A DNA stretch of 13,895 nt from an uncultured Acidobacteriota bacterium (GTDB lineage: Bacteria; Acidobacteriota; Terriglobia; Bryobacterales; Bryobacteraceae): the NCBI GenBank assembly GCA_937952345.1, contig CALFYN010000489.1, forward strand, positions 1 to 13,895, in the 5' to 3' direction. Under the pieces are notes generated by a model that saw nothing but the letters and a program-made list of their open reading frames with translations, ran no database searches and was not told where the DNA came from. Position 1 is the first letter of the stretch; every line of letters starts with the position of its first letter. Of this stretch, positions 1-7,174 are shown piece after piece. A program made the position numbers and the translations under genes.

Positions 1-1
1 C

Positions 2-538
2 ACCGACGACGAGTTCGTGGCGTTCTGCGAGCACTATCCCGACTGCATGGTAGAAATCAGCGCCGACGGAGAAATCACAATCATGCCGCCGAATTATTCA
101 CGAACCGGTGAGATCAATGGATGGATTGTGGCCCAGTTGGTCATGTGGGCCCGTGCCAACGGAAAAGGGCGTTGCGTCGATTCCAGCGGAGGATTCGTCC
201 TGCCCAACGGAGCCCGCCGAGCAGCCGACGCGGCCTGGATTCGCACAGAACGCATCACCGCGCTGCCTGCGGAACAGCGCCAGAAGTTTTACCACCTCTG
301 CCCGGACTTCGTCATTGAGTTACGCTCCGCGAACGACCGGCTCAGCAGATTGCAGGCCAAGATGCAGGAGTATTTGGCCAATGGAGCACAGCTTGGTTGG
401 CTCATCGATCCCCTGGGGAAACAGGTCGTCATTTACCGGCCCCATCAGGCTCCTGAGATCAAGTTGGCTCCAGACAAACTAGCTGGAGAAGGTCCAGTCG
501 AGAGCTTGCTTCTGGACCTCTCGGAAATCTGGGATTAA
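2..538 (+). CDS. Uma2-family (DUF820) PD-(D/E)XK nuclease-like protein, 5' end cut by window edge
   Basis: The frame is open from the first bases of the window, so the real start lies outside. A GTG at 17 could serve as a start, but the residues before it (TDDEF) continue into a Uma2-like N-terminus (roughly DEFxxFCxxxPD, then EISADGEITIMPP). Counting from the first codon in the window, the Uma2 core is visible: FVLPNGARRAADAAWI around 65-80, CPDFVIELRS around 100-109, an LQAKMQEYLANGAQLGWLIDP stretch around 117-136. Candidate nuclease-fold residues are D76, D102, E106 and K120. The usual SPD motif before the first of these is degenerate (AAD), so activity is uncertain. Uma2 proteins are widespread in Cyanobacteria, Acidobacteria and related groups, often in many copies, and their biological role is poorly known. 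The gene converges on the oxidase subunit IV gene with one base between the two stop codons. Family assignment is fairly secure; function is not. Confidence 0.78.
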   Translation, partial: TDDEFVAFCEHYPDCMVEISADGEITIMPPNYSRTGEINGWIVAQLVMWARANGKGRCVDSSGGFVLPNGARRAADAAWIRTERITALPAEQRQKFYHLCPDFVIELRSANDRLSRLQAKMQEYLANGAQLGWLIDPLGKQVVIYRPHQAPEIKLAPDKLAGEGPVESLLLDLSEIWD

Positions 539-539
539 C

Positions 540-875
540 CTACTTCAGTACCTGATACTTCTCCCACCCGATCCCGCTCGGCTGCCAGCTCCGGCTCGCG
601 TAATCCATCGACGTCAGCACCAGCAGAATAAACAAGAATGTGATCGCTGTCACCACCGCCATCTTCGACAGAATCGGACTCCACTTCACGTGCATGAAGT
701 AGCGGATCACCAGCGTCGCCTTGACAATGGCGATTCCTAGCGCGGCAACGATGTTGAAGAACCCGAGATCGATGGTCCACACGACGTACGTCAGCACGGT
801 ACACACCATCAGAACGACGAAAATCGTGATGTACAGGCTGGTGGGAGCGATATGGTGTTCGCTGTGTTGTTCCAT
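540..875 (-). CDS. coxD: Cytochrome c oxidase subunit IV (prokaryotic type)
   Basis: This 111-residue protein has three predicted membrane spans (about 13-33, 40-60 and 72-90). The second ends in the family signature KATLVIRYFMHVKW (52-65), typical of bacterial oxidase subunit IV (caa3/bo3 small subunit). It probably stabilises the oxidase core and has no redox centre. The start is supported by a GAGAGAG purine run 8-9 nt upstream, and it lies 15 nt after the subunit III stop. It is the last gene of the operon. Its stop codon sits one base from the stop of the convergent Uma2 gene, so no intergenic space remains for a terminator. The gene order subunit II-I-III-IV is the common caa3 arrangement. 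Confidence 0.93.
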   Translation of the reverse strand: MEQHSEHHIAPTSLYITIFVVLMVCTVLTYVVWTIDLGFFNIVAALGIAIVKATLVIRYFMHVKWSPILSKMAVVTAITFLFILLVLTSMDYASRSWQPSGIGWEKYQVLK

Positions 876-890
876 GGTTCTATCTCTCTC

Positions 891-1556
891 TTAAATCAGG
901 TACAGCAACGGGAAAAGGAAGATCCACACGATGTCGACAAAGTGCCAATACAAGCCCGATATTTCCACCGGATTGTAGTACTTCGGCCCGTAATGCCCCT
1001 TCACCGCCGTGATCAGCAGCCAGGTCATAATACCCAGACCCACCACCATGTGAACCGCGTGCATGCCCGTCATGGCGAAGTACAGGCAGTACAGGATTTG
1101 CACTTCCCGGCCACCTTCGCCTTCCCACACAAAATTCGGACCCGGTACGTGATTGTGATGCCACTTCTCCGTATACTCGATTCCCTTCACGCCGAGGAAC
1201 GCCGCGCCGAAGATCATCGTCAGGATGATCATCCACACCAGCCGCTTCTGTTTCCCTAGCTGCGCGCTCTGCACCGCCAAAGCCATCGTCACGCTCGACA
1301 CAATCAGAACAATCGTGTTGAACGCACCCAGCGGTACGTTCGTCGCCTTCGACGCCAGCACAAACGCGTCCGGATACCAGATCCGGTAAATCCCATAGGC
1401 GGCAAACATCCCGCCAAAAAACATGACTTCCGTAATCAGGAACAGCCACATCCCCAAATTGCCCGACTCATACTGCTGCTGGGCGTTTTCGAAATGATGA
1501 GCCACATGCTCATCGGGATGGTGTCCGTGATGTAAAGTAGCGGCGTGATCAGACAT
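891..1556 (-). CDS. coxC: Cytochrome c oxidase subunit III
   Basis: This 221-residue integral membrane subunit of the caa3 oxidase has five predicted spans (about 34-57, 77-97, 106-126, 154-182 and 201-221), as in the short bacterial form of subunit III. Hallmarks include LITEVMFFGGMF (40-51), TGMHAVHMVVG (163-173) and the terminal SGLYWHFVDIVWIFLFPLLY (200-219). Subunit III has no metal centre; in related enzymes it stabilises subunit I and proton uptake. The N-terminus is unusually histidine-rich (His 4, 9, 10, 12, 13, 17, 20, 21) before the first span. The ATG lies inside the end of the subunit I gene (8-nt overlap), with a GGAGG purine box about 11 nt upstream, so the two are probably translationally coupled. 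Confidence 0.96.
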   Translation of the reverse strand: MSDHAATLHHGHHPDEHVAHHFENAQQQYESGNLGMWLFLITEVMFFGGMFAAYGIYRIWYPDAFVLASKATNVPLGAFNTIVLIVSSVTMALAVQSAQLGKQKRLVWMIILTMIFGAAFLGVKGIEYTEKWHHNHVPGPNFVWEGEGGREVQILYCLYFAMTGMHAVHMVVGLGIMTWLLITAVKGHYGPKYYNPVEISGLYWHFVDIVWIFLFPLLYLI

Positions 1557-3171
1557 GTGCTTTCTCGTCCTCCGCGTAGGCGTAGACTTCTTCGTTCACG
1601 TATACCGGAGCCGGGAAGTTCTCGGTCGGAGGCGGGCTGGGGATCTCCCATTCCAAACCTTTGGCATGGTAGGGATTCGCCGGGGCCGCCTTGCCCCAAA
1701 AGATCGAATGCGTAAAGTATATCGCCGGCAGGATGTAGCCAAGAGCCAACACAGTAGCGCCCGCCGTCGAGTAGATATGCAGCACCTGGAATTCCTCCGG
1801 ATAGGCATGATACCGGCGCGGCATTCCCAGCCACCCCAGCACGAACTGCGGGAAGAACGTCAGGTTAAACCCGATAAACACGAGGAACGCCGAAACGCGC
1901 GCCCAGATCTCGTGGTACATCTTCCCCGTCATCTTCGGCCACCAGAAGTGCAATCCGCCCATGAACGCCATCACCATACCGCCCACCATGACGTAGTGGA
2001 AGTGGGCCACGATGAAGTACGTGTCGTGGATGTGCAGATCGATGCCCATCGTCGCGCACATCACGCCCGTCACTCCGCCGATCGTGAACAACCCGATAAA
2101 GCCCATCGCGTACAACATCGGCGTGTTCCATGACACCGACCCCTTGTACATCGTCGCCGTCCAGTTGAACACTTTCACCGCCGATGGCACCGCCACCGCG
2201 AACGTCAGCAGGCTGAATACCATGCCGGCGTAAGTCGACTGGCCCGAAGTGTACATGTGGTGGCCCCACACAAAGAAGCCAATGATCGCGATTGCCAGGC
2301 TCGACCCGGCAATGAACTCATATCCGAAAATCGACTTCTTCGAGAAGCAGGTCACGATCTCGGAGATCACGCCCATGCCCGGCAGAATCATGATGTACAC
2401 CGCCGGATGCGAATAGAACCAGAACAAGTGCTGGAACAGCACCGGATCGCCGCCCAGTGCCGGATCGAAGAATCCGATGCGGAACGCGCGTTCCAGCATC
2501 ATCAGCACCAGCGTGATCGCCACCACCGGCGTCCCCAGCAACTGGATCAGGCTGGTGGCGTAATGCGCCCACACAAACAGTGGCAGCCGTCCCCAGGTCA
2601 GTCCCGGAGCACGCATCTTGTGAATGGTGACGATGAAGTTCAACCCGGTGAGAATCGACGAGAACCCGGCCACGAAGGCGCCCATCGCCGTCGCGATCAC
2701 CGCGCTATTGGCGTACGTCGAACTATACGGTGTATAGAACGTCCAGCCCGTCTCCACGCCGCCCGTGATGGCAACGTACAGCCCGAACATGCCGCCGATA
2801 ATGTACAGGTACCAGCTCAACAGGTTGATCTTCGGAAACGCCAGGTCTTTAGCTCCCACCATGATCGGGATGAGGAAATTCCCCAAAGTCGCCGGCACCG
2901 ACGGAATCAGGAAGAAGAAAATCATGATCACGCCGTGCATCGTGAAGGCTTTGTTGTAGGTCTCCGCCTCCATCAGATCGCCCTGCGGCGTAAGCAGTTC
3001 CAAACGTACCAATCCCGCGAAAATTCCTCCCAACAGGAAGAACACCGAGATCGAAATCAAATACAGGATCGCAATGCGCTTGTGATCCACGGTGAACAGC
3101 CAGCTTTGCCAGGTCCACCCGTTCGTTAAATAATTCTTGGAGGATTGCGCGGCCGGGATCGTGCTGCTCAT
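1549..3171 (-). CDS. coxA: Cytochrome c oxidase subunit I, A2-type haem-copper oxidase
   Basis: This 540-residue catalytic subunit reduces O2 to water and pumps protons across the cytoplasmic membrane. All metal ligands can be placed: H79 and H392 for low-spin haem a, H390 for haem a3, and H255, H304 and H305 for CuB. Y259 is the partner of the His-Tyr cross-link, and HDTYF at 382-386 precedes the haem ligands. The D-channel entrance residues N98, D109 and N116 are present. Helix VI reads YSHPAVY (253-259): the glutamate of the classic HPEVY motif is replaced, and YS precedes the histidine. That is the defining feature of A2-type oxidases such as the Rhodothermus and Thermus caa3 enzymes. The start overlaps the subunit II stop as ATGA. 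Its ribosome-binding purine run lies in the codons for the EKEEGE tail of subunit II. Confidence 0.98.
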   Translation of the reverse strand: MSSTIPAAQSSKNYLTNGWTWQSWLFTVDHKRIAILYLISISVFFLLGGIFAGLVRLELLTPQGDLMEAETYNKAFTMHGVIMIFFFLIPSVPATLGNFLIPIMVGAKDLAFPKINLLSWYLYIIGGMFGLYVAITGGVETGWTFYTPYSSTYANSAVIATAMGAFVAGFSSILTGLNFIVTIHKMRAPGLTWGRLPLFVWAHYATSLIQLLGTPVVAITLVLMMLERAFRIGFFDPALGGDPVLFQHLFWFYSHPAVYIMILPGMGVISEIVTCFSKKSIFGYEFIAGSSLAIAIIGFFVWGHHMYTSGQSTYAGMVFSLLTFAVAVPSAVKVFNWTATMYKGSVSWNTPMLYAMGFIGLFTIGGVTGVMCATMGIDLHIHDTYFIVAHFHYVMVGGMVMAFMGGLHFWWPKMTGKMYHEIWARVSAFLVFIGFNLTFFPQFVLGWLGMPRRYHAYPEEFQVLHIYSTAGATVLALGYILPAIYFTHSIFWGKAAPANPYHAKGLEWEIPSPPPTENFPAPVYVNEEVYAYAEDEKAHV

Positions 3172-4118
3172 TGCTGTTGCTCTCCTTCCTCCTTCTCCAG
3201 ACTCTTGATATAAGCGATGATCTGTAACAAGCCTTCTTCGGATATCTGTCCCTGGAACGTGGGCATGATCGACTGATATTTCTCCACAATCTGGGACCGC
3301 GGGTTCAGAATCGAACGCCGCAGATAATCCTCATCCGCCACTACCGTGCTGCCGTTGTTCAGCTTCACGTTGCTCTTATAAACACCCACCAGCGATGGGC
3401 CGCGGCCCTTGCCGTCCGCCAGGTGGCAGGTGATGCAACCATACTGCTCAAACAACGCCTCGCCGCGCGCGGTCATCGACTCATCGCCGCCGGCGAGCCA
3501 CTTCTCATAATCCGATTTCTCCAGCACATGCACCGTGCCGATCATCCCCGAATGCTGCGTGCCGCAATACTCGGCGCAGAACAGGTGAAATTTGCCCACC
3601 TTCGTCGGTGTGACGTAGAAGTACGTGTACCGCCCCGGCACCACATCCTTCTTCACCCGGAAATCGGGAATGAAGTAGCTGTGGATCACGTCCTCGGAAA
3701 TCATCGTCAGCTTCACCGTCTGCCCCACCGGCAGATGCAGTTCATTGATTTCCCGCGGACCCGTCGGATGCTGCACCTTCCACATCCACTGCTTGCCGGT
3801 CACGAAGATCTCCATCGCGTTCGGCTGCTCCATGTACGCCTGGAAGTAAACGTGCGCACCCCAGCCGAAAAACACCAGAATCATCGCGAACGGAATCATC
3901 GACCACGCAATCTCCAGCACCAGCGACCCGTGGATATGCGGCGGCCGGTCCGCTTCCGACTTGCGCTTGTACTTGAACGCGAAGTAGGCGACGGTGACAA
4001 AGATGAGTGCCGTGAAAAAAACCGAAAAGGCCATCTCAGCGAACATCAAGGCATCCACTTGCGGCGCCAGGTTGCTTGCGCTGTCCGGGAGTAGAGGCAG
4101 TGTCTTTATCTCATTCAT
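3168..4118 (-). CDS. coxB: Cytochrome c oxidase subunit II fused to a cytochrome c domain (caa3 type)
   Basis: This 316-residue subunit accepts electrons from its donor and passes them to subunit I. Two membrane spans (about 27-49 and 67-93) form the hairpin. The periplasmic cupredoxin domain follows and has a complete CuA site: H146, C181, E183, C185, H189 and M192 (CAEYCGTQHSGM). From about residue 215 a C-terminal monohaem cytochrome c domain is fused, with CITCH at 228-232 and the probable axial methionine M285 (SIMPTF). This fusion defines caa3 oxidases. It lies 20 nt downstream of the SCO gene. No strong Shine-Dalgarno sequence is seen; the gap instead holds a 10-bp palindrome, GTGAATTCAC, directly before the ATG. 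The next ATG is 24 codons inside the first span region, so this start is preferred. The highly charged tail doubles as the leader of subunit I. Confidence 0.97.
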   Translation of the reverse strand: MNEIKTLPLLPDSASNLAPQVDALMFAEMAFSVFFTALIFVTVAYFAFKYKRKSEADRPPHIHGSLVLEIAWSMIPFAMILVFFGWGAHVYFQAYMEQPNAMEIFVTGKQWMWKVQHPTGPREINELHLPVGQTVKLTMISEDVIHSYFIPDFRVKKDVVPGRYTYFYVTPTKVGKFHLFCAEYCGTQHSGMIGTVHVLEKSDYEKWLAGGDESMTARGEALFEQYGCITCHLADGKGRGPSLVGVYKSNVKLNNGSTVVADEDYLRRSILNPRSQIVEKYQSIMPTFQGQISEEGLLQIIAYIKSLEKEEGEQQQ

Positions 4119-4138
4119 GTGAATTCACAACCAGGAAA

Positions 4139-4942
4139 CTATGCTTTCTGGCGTCTTTCCCTCCGTAAGTTCACGATCAGGAAGCCGCCGATCACGGCTA
4201 CGGTCAATGCCCCCGCCAACCGCATCGCCACCATCACATTCATGGTGTAGCGCCCGCTGGTCGGGTCGTAGTGAAAACAGGTCAACAGCAATTGCGCCAC
4301 CGGGTCGCCGATCTTGCCTTGCGACGATTCGACAATCCCCAGCCGCAGATCGCGCGCCGAATACTCAATGCCGAACAGATACCGCGAGATCCGTCCCTGC
4401 GGCGTCGCCACTACGAATCCGGCTGCATGCGCGTACTGCTGAATCGAGGGATCAAACGCATAGCGGAATCCCATCGACTCCGTCAATTGCTTAATGTTCT
4501 GTTCTTCGCCCGTCAGGAAGGTCCATCCTTCCGCCGTCTGCGGCCGGCCATAGCGCTTCAGATACGCCGCCTTCTTCTCCGCCGCCAGTTCCGGCTTCTC
4601 CTTCGGATCGAAGCTGAACATTACAATATGAAAATCTTTGCCCGGCTCAATCGACAGCGTCTTCAGTGTCTTCACCAATTCGCTCATCGATAGATTGCAC
4701 AACATCGGGCACTCGTAATACACCGGCAGCAGCACCACCGGCTTCTGGCCGAAGTACTCCTTCAGCGCCACCGTCCGCCCCGTCTCATCCCGGAACGCCA
4801 GTTCCAGCGGCAACTGCGAGTTCAACTTCTGTTCAAACGCAACGCGCTTCAATAGTTCCGTCTGTCCGCCCGGAGTTTGCCGGGAGCTTTGCCCCCAGCC
4901 CGGCACGGCCATCAGGATTAAAACTGCAAGTAAGGCGCGCAT
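4139..4942 (-). CDS. sco: SCO1/SenC-family copper chaperone with C-terminal membrane anchor
   Basis: SCO proteins are thioredoxin-fold copper carriers that help assemble the CuA centre of oxidase subunit II, encoded by the next gene. Numbering from the ATG at 4942 (267 residues), a signal peptide (MRALLAVLILMAVPGWGQ) is followed by the copper motif CPMLC (C78, C82) in a PVYYECPMLCNLSMSEL context and the distal ligand H172 (YAHAAGF). An in-frame ATG at 4951 gives three more residues. I prefer 4942 because AAAGGA sits 8 nt before it but directly abuts the upstream ATG. Beyond the usual SCO domain the protein has about 60 extra residues ending in a hydrophobic span (about 240-259) and a basic tail (RRERRQKA). 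So it may be anchored at its C-terminus rather than by the usual N-terminal helix. Confidence 0.93.
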   Translation of the reverse strand: MRALLAVLILMAVPGWGQSSRQTPGGQTELLKRVAFEQKLNSQLPLELAFRDETGRTVALKEYFGQKPVVLLPVYYECPMLCNLSMSELVKTLKTLSIEPGKDFHIVMFSFDPKEKPELAAEKKAAYLKRYGRPQTAEGWTFLTGEEQNIKQLTESMGFRYAFDPSIQQYAHAAGFVVATPQGRISRYLFGIEYSARDLRLGIVESSQGKIGDPVAQLLLTCFHYDPTSGRYTMNVMVAMRLAGALTVAVIGGFLIVNLRRERRQKA

Positions 4943-4950
4943 GTACAACA

Positions 4951-4956
4951 TCCTTT
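4951..4956 (-). promoter_or_regulatory. Ribosome-binding site that decides the SCO start
   Basis: On the minus strand AAAGGA lies 8 nt before the ATG at 4942. It overlaps the alternative ATG at 4951, which therefore has no spacer. It falls in the short gap and start region after the upstream stop codon (4958-4960) and supports the shorter SCO protein. Confidence 0.6.
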
Positions 4957-4957
4957 A

Positions 4958-5386
4958 CTACTTCTTCACGGCCTCCGGCTTCGCAGCCGCGGGCTTCGCC
5001 ACTACCACCGGCAGCCCGTTCTTCAAAATCATGTCCATCGCTTTTTCCACCGGCACGCGAGCCACTCCCGCCTGTTTATCGGCCCAGCCGAAAGTCTCGG
5101 CCTTGCTCGCCTGCTGATGCTGAAACTCCACCAGGTCCTTAGCCGGAAACGCCTGCAACCGCGGCTGCGGCGGCAGCTTGCCCTGGTTCGAAAAAACGCC
5201 TTCCGCCTTCTTCGGCAGCATCGCCAGCTCAAACCGGTACTGGAAGATCACGATCACCATGCACAGCACAACCGTGAACAGAATCCCGACTCCCGTCCAT
5301 ACAATCAGCGGGATATTGGCATCGCTTTCCTCGGGCCCGTAAGGCACGGGCACACCCGAATGCGACGAATGTGGATCCATACTCAT
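4958..5386 (-). CDS. Small single-span membrane protein of the ACIII-oxidase operon, function unknown
   Basis: This 142-residue protein has no function I can assign with certainty. A short hydrophilic N-terminus (residues 1-25, with HSSHS near the start) precedes one strong membrane span (about 26-48). A soluble part follows, with LPPQPRLQ (71-78) and GWADKQAGVARVPVEKAMD (100-118), and then an Ala/Lys/Pro-rich tail. From memory, similar proteins with the LPPxPRLQ and (Y/F)GWxDxxAGVxRxPxxxAM patterns occur beside SCO and oxidase genes in other bacteria, which suggests an accessory or assembly role; this recollection was not checked by a search. The start at 5386 has a clear AAAGGAG 8 nt upstream; a second ATG two codons later is less well spaced. 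It lies 13 nt after actF and 6-15 nt before sco. It could be a small ACIII subunit (an ActG/ActH analogue) or an oxidase assembly factor. Confidence 0.85.
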   Translation of the reverse strand: MSMDPHSSHSGVPVPYGPEESDANIPLIVWTGVGILFTVVLCMVIVIFQYRFELAMLPKKAEGVFSNQGKLPPQPRLQAFPAKDLVEFQHQQASKAETFGWADKQAGVARVPVEKAMDMILKNGLPVVVAKPAAAKPEAVKK

Positions 5387-5399
5387 GCGCCGTTCTCCT

Positions 5400-6569
5400 T
5401 TACTCCAGGGTCAGCGGTTCCAGCGACCGCTTCTTCAATTGCATGGCGAACACATACATCCAGATGCCGCCCAATCCCACCGCGGCAGCAAAACTGATCC
5501 ACAGCGCGCTCAATTCGAAATGCGCGCTCGGTACGCCGTTCTCCATCCCGTGGCTGAATGCCGGCATGATCACCCACACCAGATCCAGCACCCGCATCGC
5601 CAGTACCCATAGCGCTACCTTGCCCAGCAGGCTCGGGTTGCGCTTCACAGGGCGGTTCAACAGCAGGAAGAACACAACCACGAAGTGGAACAGGAACACC
5701 GCCAGTCCGATGTACTCCCAGCCACCCCGCAGGCGCTTGATGTAGTACACGATTTCTTCCGGCAGGTTCGCCGACCAGATAATGATCAACTGCGAGAAGC
5801 TCACATAAGCCCACAGCATGTTGAAGGCGAACAGCAGGCTGCCCAGATCGTGGTAGGTCTGCGTCTTCACGACACCCTTCATCGGCTCCTTCGTCGAAAG
5901 GAAGCAAATGACGAAGATCATGATTGCAAAACACGACAGCGCCTGATTCACGATGAAGATCGCGCCGTAGATCGTCGAAAACCAGTGCGGCTCCAGCGAC
6001 ATCACCCAATCGACACCGGCGAACGTCACCGCCAGAGCATGCAAAATCAACCCGGGAGCGCTCAACCGCTGCAGACTCGGACGCACCGGCCAGTAGCCTT
6101 CCGTCTCCTGCCGCTTCGACAGCGCATTCAACCGCGCCGACAGAAACATCCAGATCGCGAAGTACACCACCGCCCGGATATAGAAACCTGTTGTGTTCAG
6201 GTACAAAGCCTTGTGCTGCAGAATCGGATCCTTCGCCACCACATCGGCATGGGTCCATTCATACAGGCTGTGCGCGCCGATCGCAATCGGCAAAAACAGC
6301 AGAAACACCAGCGGAAACGTCCGCGTGCCCGCTTCCAGCAAACGCCGGATCGCCACGCCCCAGCCGCCGCCCACCATGTGGTGCAGCATCAGTAATCCCA
6401 AACATCCAATCGCCACACCGCCCCACAGCATGAACGCCAGCAGGTACGAGCGCAACACCATCTCGGAATTCACCGCAAACCCGGCGCCCGTCGCCGCCAG
6501 TCCCGCGATCCCCAGGATCAGCGAGCGCGACTGCAACTGGTCTACGTACGGTTTCATTGCTTCGGTCAT
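5400..6569 (-). CDS. actF: Alternative complex III membrane subunit ActF
   Basis: This 389-residue polytopic membrane protein has about ten hydrophobic spans. ActF resembles ActC in fold and pairs with it in the membrane core of alternative complex III, the quinol:cytochrome c oxidoreductase that replaces cytochrome bc1. Recognisable family stretches are FAGVDWVMSLEPHWFSTIYG (183-202), TYHDLGSLLFAFNMLWAY (238-255) and FSQLIIIWSANLPEE (258-272), with LLMLHHMVGGGWG near 59-71. It carries no cofactor-binding cysteines, as expected. The ATG shares one base with the actE stop (TAATG), and a strong AAGGAGG lies 10 nt upstream inside actE, so translation is probably coupled. The length is in the usual range for the family. 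Confidence 0.95.
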   Translation of the reverse strand: MTEAMKPYVDQLQSRSLILGIAGLAATGAGFAVNSEMVLRSYLLAFMLWGGVAIGCLGLLMLHHMVGGGWGVAIRRLLEAGTRTFPLVFLLFLPIAIGAHSLYEWTHADVVAKDPILQHKALYLNTTGFYIRAVVYFAIWMFLSARLNALSKRQETEGYWPVRPSLQRLSAPGLILHALAVTFAGVDWVMSLEPHWFSTIYGAIFIVNQALSCFAIMIFVICFLSTKEPMKGVVKTQTYHDLGSLLFAFNMLWAYVSFSQLIIIWSANLPEEIVYYIKRLRGGWEYIGLAVFLFHFVVVFFLLLNRPVKRNPSLLGKVALWVLAMRVLDLVWVIMPAFSHGMENGVPSAHFELSALWISFAAAVGLGGIWMYVFAMQLKKRSLEPLTLE

Positions 6570-7174
6570 TAGTGTGCTGCCTCCTTCTTCGCCGGAGGCG
6601 GCGGCGGATTCTCGCTCTCGTTCACCTTCGTAACCTCATCGCCGGCCAGTTCCGCCATCTTCACGTTCTGGCTCTGTTGCAACACGCGGATATAGGCCAC
6701 AATCGCCCACCGGTCTTCCACCGGAACGCGCGCCGCATAGCTCGCCATCGATCCGTTGCCCTTCGTCACCACCTGGAAGAAATGCCCGATCGGCTGATCG
6801 CGCAACGCCTCGGTGTGATACGACGGCGGATTCTTCAACCCGCGGCTCACAATCATCCCATCGCCGTAGCCCGTCTGCCCGTGGCACGGTGTGCAGAACA
6901 CCTGGTACCGGTCCTTGCCCCGCTCCAGCAGCGCCTTCGTCAACGGCACCGGCAGCACTTCCACCGGCTTGCCGGCCACCTCGCCCGTCCAATATCCCGG
7001 GTTCCCGGCTTTGTTCATGTTGCGCGGAACCGTGCCCTTCACAGCCGGACGCGCCGACCGCCGGTCGCTCCAGAAATCGCTCGCCGCATTCAGCCGGTAG
7101 CGCGGCTGATCATGCATGTCTTGCCGGCACCCCATCAGCGCCAGCGCGCCAATCAACAGAATTCCGTACCGCAT
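6569..7174 (-). CDS. actE: Alternative complex III subunit ActE, monohaem cytochrome c lipoprotein
   Basis: This 201-residue protein starts at the ATG at 7174, which shares a base with the actD stop (TAATG). That start gives a proper lipoprotein signal, MRYGILLIGALALMGC, with the lipobox cysteine at residue 16. The frame stays open upstream to 7348, but the added residues overlap actD and would bury the signal peptide. One c-type haem motif, CTPCHG (C94, C97, H98), and a probable methionine ligand M143 (GSMASYAARV) identify a class I cytochrome c domain. A Pro/Lys-rich tail (PPPPPAKKEAAH) ends the protein. In known ACIII complexes ActE is a membrane-attached monohaem cytochrome at the outer face, from which electrons can leave toward the oxidase. 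A GGAGGTGGAG purine run within the actD end serves as the ribosome-binding site. Confidence 0.95.
   Translation of the reverse strand: MRYGILLIGALALMGCRQDMHDQPRYRLNAASDFWSDRRSARPAVKGTVPRNMNKAGNPGYWTGEVAGKPVEVLPVPLTKALLERGKDRYQVFCTPCHGQTGYGDGMIVSRGLKNPPSYHTEALRDQPIGHFFQVVTKGNGSMASYAARVPVEDRWAIVAYIRVLQQSQNVKMAELAGDEVTKVNESENPPPPPAKKEAAH

Noticed and set aside
490..519. Inverted repeat AGGTCCAG/CTGGACCT as terminator of the operon.
   Set aside because: Only 8-bp arms with a 14-nt loop, no T run on either strand, and inside the Uma2 coding region.
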